Source: Prado023 sp039812125
GTDB lineage: Bacteria > Actinomycetota > Actinomycetes > S36-B12 > CAIYMF01
Direction: 5' to 3'
Assembly (NCBI GenBank): GCA_039812125.1
Contig: JBDHZV010000002.1
Location: 1-64,000 of the forward strand
DNA length: 64,000 nucleotides
Every line of letters starts with the position of its first letter. The first letter of the stretch is position 1. Below, piece by piece: positions 53,794 to 63,169 of this stretch. A program made the translations under genes and the position numbers. The notes beneath the pieces were generated by a model. The model was not told the DNA's origin. It worked only from the letters and a program-made list of their open reading frames with translations, and did not search any database.

Positions 53794-53837
53794 GCCGCAG
53801 GCTCCCCTTCGGTCGGCAGGCCGGGCCCGCGGTGGCC

Positions 53838-55355
53838 CTACGACTCGGACGCGGGGCTGGCCGGGGCGCCGCCCTGGCCGCTCTGGGCCTGGTCCCCGAC
53901 CGCCGCCCCACCGCGGGTGCGCCGCCGCTGGCGCGGCCGGCGCCGCCGGGGCCGCTCCTCCTTGCTCGGCGGGGCCTCGACCTCGCGGGACTCCTTCGGG
54001 CCATGGCCGATCGTCTGGCCGTGGTGGTGGGAGTGCCCGCTGCGCTGATGGCCGCGGCCCCGGGCGGCCGCTGGAGCCCGACCCCCGAGGTCCTCGACCT
54101 CCTCGGCGTCCAGTCCGGCGTGCGTGCGGGCAGCCCTCGGCAGGGTGCCGGCCGTGCCCGCGGGGATCCCCAGCCCGGCGTACAGGTGCTCGGAGGTGTG
54201 GTAGGTCTCCACCGGCTCGTGGAACGGCAGCCCCAGGGCCCGGTTGATCAGCTGCCAGCGGGGCACGTCCTCCCAGTCCACGAACGTGATCGCCACGCCC
54301 GAGGCGCCGGCCCGACCGGTCCGGCCCACCCGGTGCAGGTAGGTCTTCTCGTCGTCCGGGCACTCGTAGTTGATCACGTGGGTCACGCCCTCGACGTCGA
54401 TGCCACGCGCGGCGACGTCCGTCGCGACCAGGATGTCGACCTTGCCGTTGCGGAACGCGCGCAGCGCCTGCTCCCGGGCGCCCTGGCCGAGGTCACCGTG
54501 CACCGCGCCGGCGGCGAAGCCGCGCTCGGTGAGGTCATCGGCGACCGCTTGGGCGCGCCGCTTGGTGCGGCAGAAGATCATGGACGGGCCGTGGCCGTCG
54601 GCCTGCATGACCCGGGCCAGGATCTCCACCTTGTTCAACGGGTGGACCCGCCAGACGTGCTGCTCGATCGCGTCCACGGTGGCGGAGTCGTCATCCGGGC
54701 TGATCGCGCGGATGTGGGTGGGCGTCGACATGTACCGGCGGGCCAGCGTGATGATCTGCCCGGGCATGGTCGCCGAGAACAGCATGGTCTGGCGGGTGGC
54801 CGACAGCATCGACACGATCCGCTCGACATCGGGCAGGAACCCCATGTCCAGCATCTCGTCGGCCTCGTCGAGGACCAGGACGGACACGTGGCCCAGGACC
54901 AGGTGCCGCTGCCGGGCCAGGTCGATCAGGCGGCCCGGGGTCCCCACGACGACGTCGACGCCCTTGGTCAGGGCGTCGACCTGGGGCTCGTACGCCCGCC
55001 CGCCGTACACGGCGAGCACGCGGGCGCCCAGCCGGGCCCCGGCCTGCTGCAGGTCGCTGGTGACCTGCACGCACAGCTCACGGGTCGGCACGACGACGAG
55101 GGCCTTGGGGGCGCGCTGCTGGGCCTCGGGGAGCGAGGTGTACGCGTCGGTGCCCGGCGTGGCGATCCGCTGCAGCAGCGGGATCCCGAACCCCAGGGTC
55201 TTGCCGGTGCCGGTCTTGGCCTGGCCGATCAGGTCGCGGCCCTCGAGGGCCTGCGGGATGCACATCTCCTGGATCGGGAACGCATCGGTGATGCCGACGG
55301 CCGCGAGCGCGTCGGCGACGGGCGCGACGACGCCCAGTTCGGTGAAGGTGCTCAA
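53838..55355 (-). CDS. DEAD-box RNA helicase (RhlE-like)
   Basis: A 505-residue helicase. Motifs in order: Q-motif region AFPIQEMCIPQAL, AKTGTGKT (I), PTRELCVQ (Ia), GTPGRL (Ib), VLDEADEML (II), SATMP (III), then ATDVAARGID (V) and HRVGRTGRAG (VI). A Lys/Arg/His-rich tail after residue 420 should bind RNA. The TTG 55355 start has GAGGAG 5 nt upstream. It is divergent from the ferritin-like gene, matching the Rv3211-Rv3210c order. Confidence 0.95.
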   Translation of the reverse strand: MSTFTELGVVAPVADALAAVGITDAFPIQEMCIPQALEGRDLIGQAKTGTGKTLGFGIPLLQRIATPGTDAYTSLPEAQQRAPKALVVVPTRELCVQVTSDLQQAGARLGARVLAVYGGRAYEPQVDALTKGVDVVVGTPGRLIDLARQRHLVLGHVSVLVLDEADEMLDMGFLPDVERIVSMLSATRQTMLFSATMPGQIITLARRYMSTPTHIRAISPDDDSATVDAIEQHVWRVHPLNKVEILARVMQADGHGPSMIFCRTKRRAQAVADDLTERGFAAGAVHGDLGQGAREQALRAFRNGKVDILVATDVAARGIDVEGVTHVINYECPDDEKTYLHRVGRTGRAGASGVAITFVDWEDVPRWQLINRALGLPFHEPVETYHTSEHLYAGLGIPAGTAGTLPRAARTHAGLDAEEVEDLGGRAPAAARGRGHQRSGHSHHHGQTIGHGPKESREVEAPPSKEERPRRRRPRQRRRTRGGAAVGDQAQSGQGGAPASPASES

Positions 55356-55408
55356 ATCTCTCCTCAGTAGTGGCCCCAGCGTACCGTCACGGGCTGGCGG
55401 GGACGGGA

Positions 55409-55414
55409 TACCTT
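55409..55414 (+). promoter_or_regulatory. -10 hexamer TACCTT, leaderless start of ferritin-like gene
   Basis: TACCTT is followed by 6 nt and ATG 55421, with no ribosome-binding site. Confidence 0.5.
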
Positions 55415-55420
55415 TCCGCC

Positions 55421-56101
55421 ATGGCCTCCCCGTCGCGTCCCGACCTGTCCGAACCGGCCTATCGGCAGGGTGTCGTCGAGCTGCTGGCCCTGCTCGGCTG
55501 CGGGGAGTACCTGGCCTTCGAGCGGCTCGTGTCCGAGGCGGCGCTGGCCCCCACCCTGACCCAGCGGGTCCGGATGGCCCACATCGCCGAGGGCGAGCTG
55601 GCCCACTTCCGGATCCTGCGCGACCGGCTCGCGGAGATGGGGGAGGACCCCGAGGCGGTCATGACCGTGTTCCTTGGCCCGCTGGAGCGCTACCACCGCA
55701 CCACGGCCCCCTCGGACTGGCTGGAGGGACTGGTGAAGGCGTACGTGGGCGACTCGATCGCCTCGGACTTCTACCGCCACATCGCCAGCTCGCTGGACGA
55801 GCAGACCGAGCGGATCGTGCTGGAGGTGTGCGCCGAGCTCGGCCAGACCGGGGTGGTCGTCGAGGAGGTCCGCGCCGCGATCGCCGCCGACCCCCGGGTC
55901 GCCGGGCGGCTGGCGCTGTGGGGCCGTCGCCTGCTCGGCGAGATGCTGTCGCAGGCGCAGACCGTGGCGGCCGAGCGCGACGCGCTCAGCGGGTTGATCC
56001 TGGGCGACGGCCAGCGCCCCGCCATCGAGCTGGACGGCCTGTTCGAGGGGCTGACCGCGGCGCACGTGGCCCGGATGGGCGCGCTCGGCCTGGCGGCCTA
56101 G
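55421..56101 (+). CDS. Ferritin-like di-iron-fold protein
   Basis: A 226-residue all-helical protein. EYLAFERLVSEAAL and HIAEGELAHFRIL supply Glu and E-x-x-H ligands of a ferritin-like di-iron site, with a later SDFYRHIASSLDEQTERIV helix (short form DEQTERIV). It resembles the tRNA-hydroxylase-like group found next to DEAD helicases in actinobacteria (Rv3210c). The substrate is unknown. Confidence 0.8.
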   Translation: MASPSRPDLSEPAYRQGVVELLALLGCGEYLAFERLVSEAALAPTLTQRVRMAHIAEGELAHFRILRDRLAEMGEDPEAVMTVFLGPLERYHRTTAPSDWLEGLVKAYVGDSIASDFYRHIASSLDEQTERIVLEVCAELGQTGVVVEEVRAAIAADPRVAGRLALWGRRLLGEMLSQAQTVAAERDALSGLILGDGQRPAIELDGLFEGLTAAHVARMGALGLAA

Positions 56102-56125
56102 CGAGCTCCGCCTCCCGGGCGCCGG

Positions 56126-56350
56126 TCAGATCGTGCCGAAGCCGACCCGCCGGGTCTCCGCCGCGGCGATCTCGACGTAGGCCAGCCGGTCGGCCGGGAC
56201 CACCACGCGATGACCCTTCTCGTCGACGAGCACGAGCACCGGGCCGCCGGTCAGGGCCGCCTCGACCTTCGCCGACACCCCCTCGGGGGTGTCGTTCACG
56301 TCGATCACGAGCTCGCGGGCGGCCTGCTGGACGCCGATGCGCACCTCCAT
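56126..56350 (-). CDS. DUF3107 small conserved protein
   Basis: A 74-residue protein matching DUF3107 (TB9.4 family): MEVRIGVQQAARELVID at the start and VLVLVDEKGHRVVVPADRLAYVEI in the second half (short form VDEKGHRVVVPA). It is an actinobacteria-specific protein of unknown function, always close to the TetR gene that precedes it here by 9 nt. ATG 56350 is 9 nt after the TetR stop. Confidence 0.93.
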   Translation of the reverse strand: MEVRIGVQQAARELVIDVNDTPEGVSAKVEAALTGGPVLVLVDEKGHRVVVPADRLAYVEIAAAETRRVGFGTI

Positions 56351-56359
56351 GGGTGCCTC

Positions 56360-56980
56360 CTAGGGGTTCTGGGGGGACAGGGGGAAGCCGGAGATGCCCC
56401 GCCAGGCCAGCGCCGTCATGGCGCGCGCGGCCTCGGACTGGGAGATCGTGCCCGGCGAGTGCAGCCAGCGACGCGCCGCGGTCTGGGCCATGCCGGTCAG
56501 GCCGGCGCCGAGCATCATCGCCCGCTCCTCGTCGAGGCCCGTGTCCTCGATGATGACGGCGGCGATCATCTCGGCGCACTTCTCGTTGGTGCGGGCCACC
56601 CGGCGCGAGACCTCGAGCACGTTGGTGAGGTCGGACTCGAAGATCAGCCGGAAGCCGCCCGACTCCTCGGCCACGAACGAGAAGTACGCCTCGAAGGTCG
56701 CGTGCACGCGCCGCTTGTTCTCGTGGGTGGAGGCCAGCGCCGCCCGCACCGAGGTGATCAGCCGCTCGCTGATCTCGTCGAGCACCGCGAGGTAGAGCTC
56801 GAGCTTGCCCGGGAAGTGCTGGTACAGGACGGGCTTGGAGACCCCGGCGAGCTCGGCGATCGTGTCCATCCCGGCGGCGTGGTAGCCCTGCTGGACGAAG
56901 GCCTCGCGCGCCGCCCCGAGCAGCTGGGCGCGGCGCTCCTGGCGGGGCAGCCGGCCCGGTCGGTCGGTGGTCAGCGACAT
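56360..56980 (-). CDS. TetR-family transcriptional regulator
   Basis: A 206-residue repressor. Residues 15-65 hold the HTH: MDTIAELAGVSKPVLYQHFPGK (short form AGVSKPVLYQHF), the usual TetR recognition helix. The C-terminal ligand domain is typical of a group beside DUF3107 genes (Rv3208 type). ATG 56980 is 7 nt after TACTAT. Its regulon is unknown; the divergent hydrolase at 57076 is a natural candidate. Confidence 0.92.
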   Translation of the reverse strand: MSLTTDRPGRLPRQERRAQLLGAAREAFVQQGYHAAGMDTIAELAGVSKPVLYQHFPGKLELYLAVLDEISERLITSVRAALASTHENKRRVHATFEAYFSFVAEESGGFRLIFESDLTNVLEVSRRVARTNEKCAEMIAAVIIEDTGLDEERAMMLGAGLTGMAQTAARRWLHSPGTISQSEAARAMTALAWRGISGFPLSPQNP

Positions 56981-56987
56981 GGGGGGA

Positions 56988-56993
56988 ATAGTA
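56988..56993 (-). promoter_or_regulatory. -10 hexamer TACTAT, leaderless start of tetR gene
   Basis: The minus strand reads TACTAT, 7 nt (T then six C), ATG 56980. Confidence 0.5.
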
Positions 56994-57061
56994 GACCCAG
57001 CGTCGCGAGTGGGCGCCGGGCCGCGGCCACGGCTGCTCCGGCGCGCGGTCGGGTCCCGGCG

Positions 57062-57067
57062 TAGGCT
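57062..57067 (+). promoter_or_regulatory. -10 hexamer TAGGCT, leaderless start of hydrolase gene
   Basis: TAGGCT is followed by 8 nt and GTG 57076. Confidence 0.45.
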
Positions 57068-57075
57068 GCCGGCTC

Positions 57076-57972
57076 GTGACCGTGCTGCCCGTTCCCCCTC
57101 CCGTCGACCAGGTGGACACCAAGGCCGGACCTGTCGCGGTGCGGCGCACCCCAGTGCGCGGCGACGGTCCCCATGAGCCGGCCGTGCTGGTCCACGGCCT
57201 CGGAGGGAACTCGCTGAACTGGGTCGACCTTGCAGACCGGCTGGCCGATCGGCTGGACTGCGTGTCGCTGGACCTGCCCGGCTTCGGGGGATCCGAGCCG
57301 CCCCGCGACGGCGACTACTCGCTGGCTGGGCATGCCCGCGCTGTCGCGGCGCTCACCGAGGCCGTGTTCCCGGGCCGGCCGGTGCACCTGTTCGGCAACT
57401 CGATGGGCGGGTCGATCGCGGTCGAGCTGGCGGCGCGTTCCCCGCACCTGGTGCGCACCCTGTGCCTGCTGTCCCCGGCCCTGCCCGCCCGCATGCCGCG
57501 CCGCACCAACGTGCACATCCCGGTGATGGCGGTGCCGCGGGTGGGCGATGCGCTGTTCGGCAGGTACCAGAGCGTGGACGTCGCCCGGCGGGTGCAGGCC
57601 ACCTATGACCTGTGCTTCGCCGTGCCGGCGCGGCTGCACGAGCAGCGCCGGGCCGAGGCGGAGGAGGAGATGCGCCGGCGCGACGGCCTGCCCTGGGTTC
57701 GTGAGGCGTTCGTCGGGTCGGTGCAGGGGCTGCTGGCGACCTACGTCGACCGCAGTCCCGACCGGCCCTGGCAGCTCGCACGGCGGGTCCAGGCGCCGAC
57801 CCTGCTGATCTATGGCAGGAAGGACAAGCTCGTGGACGCCCGTGCCGCGCATCGAGCCACGACGGCGTTCCGGTCGGCGCACGTGGTGGTGCTGCCGGAC
57901 GCCGGGCACATCGCCCAGGTCGAGCGCCCGGAGGTCGTGGCCCGGATGTGGCAGGACGTGCTCGGAGGCTGA
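57076..57972 (+). CDS. Alpha/beta-hydrolase
   Basis: A 298-residue hydrolase with LVHGLGGNSLNW (oxyanion loop), GNSMGG (nucleophile Ser, unusual Asn for His before it), YGRKDKLVD (Asp) and LPDAGHIAQVERP (His). It resembles esterase/epoxide-hydrolase-like proteins with a helical lid. It is divergent from the TetR gene, so it may be its target (inference). No secretion signal is present. Confidence 0.87.
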   Translation: MTVLPVPPPVDQVDTKAGPVAVRRTPVRGDGPHEPAVLVHGLGGNSLNWVDLADRLADRLDCVSLDLPGFGGSEPPRDGDYSLAGHARAVAALTEAVFPGRPVHLFGNSMGGSIAVELAARSPHLVRTLCLLSPALPARMPRRTNVHIPVMAVPRVGDALFGRYQSVDVARRVQATYDLCFAVPARLHEQRRAEAEEEMRRRDGLPWVREAFVGSVQGLLATYVDRSPDRPWQLARRVQAPTLLIYGRKDKLVDARAAHRATTAFRSAHVVVLPDAGHIAQVERPEVVARMWQDVLGG

Positions 57973-57999
57973 TCCGGGGCGCTGGGCCGTTCGGGTGGT

Positions 58000-58015
58000 C
58001 GCGCGTCGTCGCGCG
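58000..58015 (+). other. Short hairpin downstream of hydrolase gene
   Basis: CGCGCG-TCGT-CGCGCG forms a 6-bp stem with a tetraloop in the 135-bp gap before the GT87 gene. A TACCGT hexamer at 58049-58054 could be a -10 for the GT87 gene. The hairpin may end the upstream transcript, but without a T-run this is tentative. Confidence 0.3.
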
Positions 58016-58107
58016 GCGCAGCCGTGGCGGGTCGCCCGGGTCGCTCGCTACCGTGGGTCACGACCTGTTCCTGGAGAGTGATCGCTCGGCACGGGGGTGC
58101 GAACGGG

Positions 58108-59313
58108 ATGGCGAGGCTCGGCTCTGTGGTCCAGCGGTTCCCACCACGCGTCCTGGACGGCGTCGGGGTCGGGATCCTGGCCGCGGTGCTGGTCGCGATG
58201 CAGCCGGCCATGGCGCAGTCCCAGGCCGGCGACCTGCAGGTCTACCACCTTGCCGTGCGACGTCTGCTCACCGACGACGTCTACCACCACGGCTACCCCG
58301 ACTGGCCCTTCACCTACCCGCCCAGCGCCCTGGTGCTCCTCGGCTTCGCCGGCCTGCCCTGGCCGGTGGCCCGTGGACTCATGCTCACGCTGTCGGTGGC
58401 GGCGTGCGCGGTCACCATGACCCTGACCATTCGGGCGGCTGCACCGGGGAGCCGATGGGTGCGCCCCGGGCCGGTGGCGGTGGCCACCGCACTCATGCTG
58501 CTCTCCCCAGCCGTCGTGGTCGGGACCTGGCTGGGACAGGCTGCCCCGGTGGTGCTGGGGCTGTCGGCGGTCGCGGCCTACGGCCACCGGCCCACTCGTG
58601 ACGGCATCGTCATCGCAGTGGCGGCGGCCATCAAGCTGACGCCTGCCCTGTTCGTCGTGCACTGGGCGTTGACGGGTCGGCGTCGCCACGTGCTCCGTGC
58701 GAGTGTGGCATTCGCCGTGATCACGGGGGCAACGGCGCTGGTCATGCCGCGCTCGTCGTGGTGGTACTTCGGGCAGGGCGGCATGCTGCGCGCTGCGCAG
58801 GACTACGACAGCCCCAGCAACCAGGCGATCTCCGGGACCCTGGCCCGGCTCGGGCTGGACTCCGCAGCAGGGCGTGGCCTTGCCGTCGTGCTGGCGCTGC
58901 TCGCCCTGCCCTGGGCCCTGCTGGTGGCCCGCCGGCTGCACCGGGCGGGCCGGAGCGCGGTAGCGATCCCCCTGGTGGGCGTCTGGTCCGGGCTGGCCGC
59001 CCCGCTGGCGTGGATCCACGCCTTCGGCTGGTGGGTCCCGCTCGCGGTGGGGGCGGGGATGACAGCGGTGGGCCGCAGGGACCGGGCGGCTGCGCTGCTG
59101 GCCCTGCTCGGGCCGCTGGTCATGTACCTGGGACCCTGGGGGGCGCCGGGCACGGACGGTGCAGTCACGGCCCTCTGGTGCGCCAACAACCTCATCGTGG
59201 GCGTCATCGTGACGCTGCTGCTGCAGGGCCCGGTGCGCGGCGAGCCCACCCGGCCCGCCGCCGAGCCGGCAGGTCCCGGGCAGCGGGCGCGGGCCGCGGT
59301 GGGCCCGGCCTAG
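58108..59313 (+). CDS. GT87-family (DUF2029) polyprenol-phosphate-dependent glycosyltransferase
   Basis: A 401-residue polytopic protein with about ten membrane helices. After the first helix, GDLQVYHLAV carries the conserved acidic residue, and WPFTYPPSALVLLG has the YPP motif of the family. Later landmarks are AIKLTPALFVVHW and the GWWVPLA region. GT87 enzymes, such as mycobacterial PimE-type mannosyltransferases, use polyprenyl-phosphate sugars on the outer face. The acceptor is unknown. ATG 58108 lies inside a larger open frame; a nearby paralogue follows. Confidence 0.82.
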   Translation: MARLGSVVQRFPPRVLDGVGVGILAAVLVAMQPAMAQSQAGDLQVYHLAVRRLLTDDVYHHGYPDWPFTYPPSALVLLGFAGLPWPVARGLMLTLSVAACAVTMTLTIRAAAPGSRWVRPGPVAVATALMLLSPAVVVGTWLGQAAPVVLGLSAVAAYGHRPTRDGIVIAVAAAIKLTPALFVVHWALTGRRRHVLRASVAFAVITGATALVMPRSSWWYFGQGGMLRAAQDYDSPSNQAISGTLARLGLDSAAGRGLAVVLALLALPWALLVARRLHRAGRSAVAIPLVGVWSGLAAPLAWIHAFGWWVPLAVGAGMTAVGRRDRAAALLALLGPLVMYLGPWGAPGTDGAVTALWCANNLIVGVIVTLLLQGPVRGEPTRPAAEPAGPGQRARAAVGPA

Positions 59314-59434
59314 TCGATCCGGCCGCACCGAGCCCGCGGCCGCAACGGGCGGGGGCATGGCCCCGCGAGCGGGGCTGGGCTCAACTTCGAGCCGGCGCGG
59401 CCGATCGGAGGAGCGGGTCCCCAGCGGGGGGCCG

Positions 59435-59452
59435 CGACGCGTGGTCGCGTCG
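59435..59452 (+). other. Hairpin between the two GT87 genes
   Basis: CGACGCG-TGGT-CGCGTCG forms a perfect 7-bp stem with a tetraloop in the 171-bp gap. The rest of the gap encodes nothing credible. It may separate expression of the two paralogues. Confidence 0.35.
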
Positions 59453-59484
59453 GTCGTCCCGGCGACCCCGGAGGAGGGCAGCCC

Positions 59485-60651
59485 GTGCCGAGCGTGCCCG
59501 CTCGCGGTGACGTGGTCGGGGTCGGCCTGTACCTGGCCGCGGTCGCGCTCGTGGCCGGCGTGCTGCGCGACGTGCGGGCGCCGGACCTGCAGGTCTACCA
59601 CCTGGCGCTGGAGCACCTCGGGGCCGACGACGTGTACCGCCACCTCTACCCCGACATCACCGCGCCCTACACCTATCCGCCCTCCGCCCTGGTGCTGTTG
59701 GCCTGGCTGGCAGTCCCGTTGGCAGCAGGGCGGGTGCTGATGGTCGTGGCGACGGCGGTGTCGGTGTGGCTGACGTCGGCCGTGGTGGTCCGGACCGCGG
59801 CGCAGGGCAGCCCATGGGACCGCGCCGGGATCGTCGGTGCCGTGTCGGCCGTCACCCTGCTGTCCTTGCCGCTGTTCCTCGCCGCCGGGCTGGGTCAGGC
59901 GGCGCCGGTCGTCATGGGCATCTCGGCGTGGGGGATGCTGGGTGCGCGCACGCGCTGGCGGGGCGCCTGGGTGGGCGCCGCTGCGGCACTGAAGCTGACT
60001 CCGGCCGCGTTCGCCCTGCACTGGTGGTCGACCGGCCGGCGCCGGGACTGCCTTGTCGCCGGTGCCGCATTCCTGGCCTGGACGGCGCTCGGGTGGTGGG
60101 CGATGCCCGCCTCGTCACGGTGGTACTTCCGTGACGGCGGCGTCCTGCGCGCCCCGCAGGACTACACGAACGTGAGCAACCAGGCCCTGTCCGGCATCGC
60201 AGCGCGCGCCGGCTGGGGGTCGCCCCCTGCGGGCGTGGCCGTGCTGGCGGTCAGCGCGGCGCTGCTGGTGGCCGGGCTGCTCGTCGCCCGACGGGCCCAC
60301 GACGCTGGCTGGGACGCGGCCGCCGTGGCCCTGGTGGGACTCTGGTCGGGGGTGTGCGCACCGCTGGCATGGATCCACGCCTTCGGCTGGTGGGTCCCGC
60401 TGGCCGCGGCGATCGCCCTGCACGGACGCACCCGCCGGGACGTCCTCGTCGCCGTCGTGACGACGCTCTGGCCGGCGGCCCTGCTCGTGGTCCCGACTGG
60501 CCCGGGCCCGTCGATCGGCAGTGCGTGGTACCCCCTCGGGGTGGTGCTGGTGACCACCTGGCTGTGGCGTCGCCTGCCGGCGCGCGCGGCGGGGCGCCGG
60601 GGCCCCTCCGTCGGGCAGCCCCGGCAGGCGCTCACCGGGGCTCCCGCGTGA
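59485..60651 (+). CDS. GT87-family glycosyltransferase, tandem paralogue
   Basis: A 388-residue polytopic protein clearly paralogous to the upstream gene: PDLQVYHLALEHL, APYTYPPSALVLLAW, ALKLTPAAFALHWWSTGRRR and SRWYFRDGGVLRAPQDY all recur. The conserved Asp in PDLQVYH and the TYPP loop are kept, so both copies look catalytically competent. The start GTG 59485 has GGAGGAGGG upstream. Its stop overlaps the next start (GTGA). Tandem duplication followed by divergence is likely. Confidence 0.84.
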   Translation: MPSVPARGDVVGVGLYLAAVALVAGVLRDVRAPDLQVYHLALEHLGADDVYRHLYPDITAPYTYPPSALVLLAWLAVPLAAGRVLMVVATAVSVWLTSAVVVRTAAQGSPWDRAGIVGAVSAVTLLSLPLFLAAGLGQAAPVVMGISAWGMLGARTRWRGAWVGAAAALKLTPAAFALHWWSTGRRRDCLVAGAAFLAWTALGWWAMPASSRWYFRDGGVLRAPQDYTNVSNQALSGIAARAGWGSPPAGVAVLAVSAALLVAGLLVARRAHDAGWDAAAVALVGLWSGVCAPLAWIHAFGWWVPLAAAIALHGRTRRDVLVAVVTTLWPAALLVVPTGPGPSIGSAWYPLGVVLVTTWLWRRLPARAAGRRGPSVGQPRQALTGAPA

Positions 60652-62024
60652 CCCCCCGGGACCGGGCGCTGCCGTGGCTCATGGGATGGCTGGTCCTGCT
60701 GCCGGTGGTCGTGCTGCGCGCGGGCACCCTGGCGGAGTCCGACACGTTCTGGCAGGTCCGCACCGGGCTGGACATCCTGGCTTGGGGCCGGATGCCGCAC
60801 GTGGACGCGTACTCCTGGACCGCGGCCGGGGCAGCGTGGACGCCCAACTCCTGGGGCTTCGACGTCCTGCTGGGCGTGGCACATCGGGTCGGGGGCCTGC
60901 CGGCGGTCGCCGTGGTGGCCGCAGCCCTGGCGTGGGTGGTGCTCGGCATGGTCCTGGTGCTGGCCCGCGAGCTGGGCGCCCACGTCGTCCCGGCGGTGGC
61001 CGGGGCGCTGTCCGCCGGGGTGATCCTGGTCGGGTGGCTCTCGGCGCGCCCCCAGCTGGTGGACTACGCCGCGGTCCTGGGCCTGGTCCTGCTGGCTCGG
61101 GCGGTGTCCGTCGGGCGGTCCCCGGGGGTGGCCGCAGCCGCGATCGTCGCCGTGATGCTCGTGTGGATGAACCTGCACAGCGCCGCGATGCTCGGTGTGG
61201 TCCTGGTCGCCGCGGCGGCCGGTGCGGCGGCGACCGCTGGGCAGTCCCGGGCGGCGGGGCTGCTGGTGGCCACGGCTGTGGCCGGGGGAGCCGCGTGCCT
61301 GGTCACTCCGTACGGAACCGAGCTGATCCGGCACGCCTGGACAGTGCACCAGCAGTCCGTGGGGGTGGTCGACGAGTGGGCCCGGTTCGACCCGAGCGAC
61401 GCCAGCCAGGTCGTGGTCCTCGCCGCAGGGCTGACGGCGCTGGGCGTCGCCCTGCGGCGCGCAGAGCGGGTCGTCGTCGCCGCACTTGCCGTGCTGGCGG
61501 TGGCTTCGCTCCCGGCTCAGCGCCTGCTGCCCCTCCTGCTGCTGGTGGCCGTACCCACCCTGGCCGCGGGTGCCTCCTCAGCCCGGGTGCTGGCATACCT
61601 GCGATCCCGGAGGCGCGTGCTGGTGCCCGCTGCGGTGGTCGGGGTCGCCCTGCTGGGCGGGGTGGCCGCCCCCGCCCTGGGTCACCTGGGGCGACCGGAC
61701 CCCTCGATCTACCCGACCAGGGTCGCGGCTGCGATCCCGATCGGGTGCGACGTCTACGTCCCGTACCTCGTCGGCGGGTACCTGATCCTGGCCCGGCCCG
61801 ACGTGCGGGTCTCGATCGACTCGCGCAACGACCTCCATGGTGCCGTGGCGGTCCTTCGCGCCGAGCGGGGACTGACCGGGGCGGCCGGGGTCCCGGCGAT
61901 CGTGGGGGCCGCGGGCTGCGTCCTGGTGCCCCCCGGCAGCGGGCTGGCGGCCCTCCTGGCTGCCGATCCCGGATGGACCCGGGTGGCTGCGGAACCGGCC
62001 GGGGTGCTCTACGCGAGGGCGTGA
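60648..62024 (+). CDS. Polytopic membrane protein, GT-C-like
   Basis: A 458-residue protein with about ten membrane helices. The N-terminal loop SDTFWQVRTGLDIL...PHVDAYSWTAAG...W (short forms FWQVRTG, DAYSWT) is typical of a family with a WWHxxTG...DxFSWT pattern resembling oligosaccharyl/GT-C transferases. The C-terminal VYVPYLVGGYLI...VSIDSRNDLHG (short form SIDSRNDL) matches the soluble end of the same family. Coupled to the GT87 gene by a GTGA overlap. Donor and acceptor are unknown. Its 3' end overlaps the convergent gene by 16 bp. Confidence 0.7.
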   Translation: MTPRDRALPWLMGWLVLLPVVVLRAGTLAESDTFWQVRTGLDILAWGRMPHVDAYSWTAAGAAWTPNSWGFDVLLGVAHRVGGLPAVAVVAAALAWVVLGMVLVLARELGAHVVPAVAGALSAGVILVGWLSARPQLVDYAAVLGLVLLARAVSVGRSPGVAAAAIVAVMLVWMNLHSAAMLGVVLVAAAAGAAATAGQSRAAGLLVATAVAGGAACLVTPYGTELIRHAWTVHQQSVGVVDEWARFDPSDASQVVVLAAGLTALGVALRRAERVVVAALAVLAVASLPAQRLLPLLLLVAVPTLAAGASSARVLAYLRSRRRVLVPAAVVGVALLGGVAAPALGHLGRPDPSIYPTRVAAAIPIGCDVYVPYLVGGYLILARPDVRVSIDSRNDLHGAVAVLRAERGLTGAAGVPAIVGAAGCVLVPPGSGLAALLAADPGWTRVAAEPAGVLYARA

Positions 62025-63169
62025 GTGCCGGTCGCGTCCTCCGGCAGCGGGGCGCCCGAGCGGGGCGCGTTGTGGCGGCGCAGGTGCGCCAGGACGGCCA
62101 CCAGCCCCACGAGCAGCAGCACCAGCCGAACGGTCTGGATGGTCAGGCCGACCCACCCGCCGGCCAGGAAGCTGGGGTAGCCGGTGGGGTAGAGCAGCTG
62201 GGCAGCCAGCGCGGTTCCTGCCAGGGGCAGCAGGACGGTGCGCGGGACCCGGGTGTGGGCCTGTGCCAGGGCGCACAGCCCCAGCACCCAGATGTCGAAC
62301 TGCGGGGACAGCACACGACTGGTCACCAGCAGGACCAGCACGACCAGCAGGGACACCAGTGCCGCCGTCCCGGTGTCGGCGGCCGGAACCCGCAGCCATG
62401 CCCAGGCCAGCACCACCAGGGCGGCGGCCACCCCCAGCGGCAGCAGCCACCGGGCCACCAGGTCGGCGGCGCTGTGGGCGACCTCGGTGGCGCCGTTGCG
62501 GAACACCAGGTCGACCGGAGCGCCGAGGGTCCGGGCGAGCATGAACGGCCAGGCGGCGACGGACTCGACCTGCAGTCCGCGGGCCTCCTGGTTGCCCACG
62601 AACGACGGGCTCGCGACCAGCGCCCGGGCCACCAGCGCGGTCGCCGCGTAGGCGGCTGCCGCGGCCAGCGCCCGGCGGACCACGGCCCCGCGAGGTGCCG
62701 AGACCAGCAGCCCGGGCCAGAGCTTCAGGCTGGCCCCGAGGCCCAGGAGCAGCCCGGAGCGGGTCGCCACCGGCGCCGTCAGCCCGAGCACGGCGACCAG
62801 GGTGACCAGCGTGTCCAGGCGGGTGAGCATCATCGGGCCCACCAGCAGCCCGGCCAGGGCCCACAGCAGCGCCCCGCGGGTCCGCACCAGCCGCGCCATC
62901 AGCACCGCGTCGCTGCCGACGATGACCACGAGCAGCGCCGCGAACGAGTGCTGGGTGAGCCCGGCGGCCGCGAGCACCAGGGCCACGCCGGGCGGGTACT
63001 GCCAGGCGTCGGTGCTGATGGTCGTCCCGTGGGCGAGTGCGTCGGACCACAGGGCGAACAGGTGCAGGTCGGACGGGACGTAGTCGCCCCCGGGCAGCCC
63101 AAGGGTCAGGATCGCGACCAGCCGGGCGGCCAGCCACACGGCCCACGTGGTGGTGGGACGCAGGATCAT
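62009..63169 (-). CDS. GT87-like polytopic membrane glycosyltransferase
   Basis: A 386-residue protein with about ten membrane helices. PSDLHLFALWSDAL has the acidic residue after helix 1, and DAWQYPPGVALVLA the YPP motif, as in the two plus-strand GT87 proteins but more distant. GLGASLKLWPGLLV corresponds to the KLTP helix. ATG 63169 overlaps the stop of the upstream membrane protein (ATGA), so the two form a minus-strand operon facing the plus-strand trio. Confidence 0.75.
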   Translation of the reverse strand: MILRPTTTWAVWLAARLVAILTLGLPGGDYVPSDLHLFALWSDALAHGTTISTDAWQYPPGVALVLAAAGLTQHSFAALLVVIVGSDAVLMARLVRTRGALLWALAGLLVGPMMLTRLDTLVTLVAVLGLTAPVATRSGLLLGLGASLKLWPGLLVSAPRGAVVRRALAAAAAYAATALVARALVASPSFVGNQEARGLQVESVAAWPFMLARTLGAPVDLVFRNGATEVAHSAADLVARWLLPLGVAAALVVLAWAWLRVPAADTGTAALVSLLVVLVLLVTSRVLSPQFDIWVLGLCALAQAHTRVPRTVLLPLAGTALAAQLLYPTGYPSFLAGGWVGLTIQTVRLVLLLVGLVAVLAHLRRHNAPRSGAPLPEDATGTHALA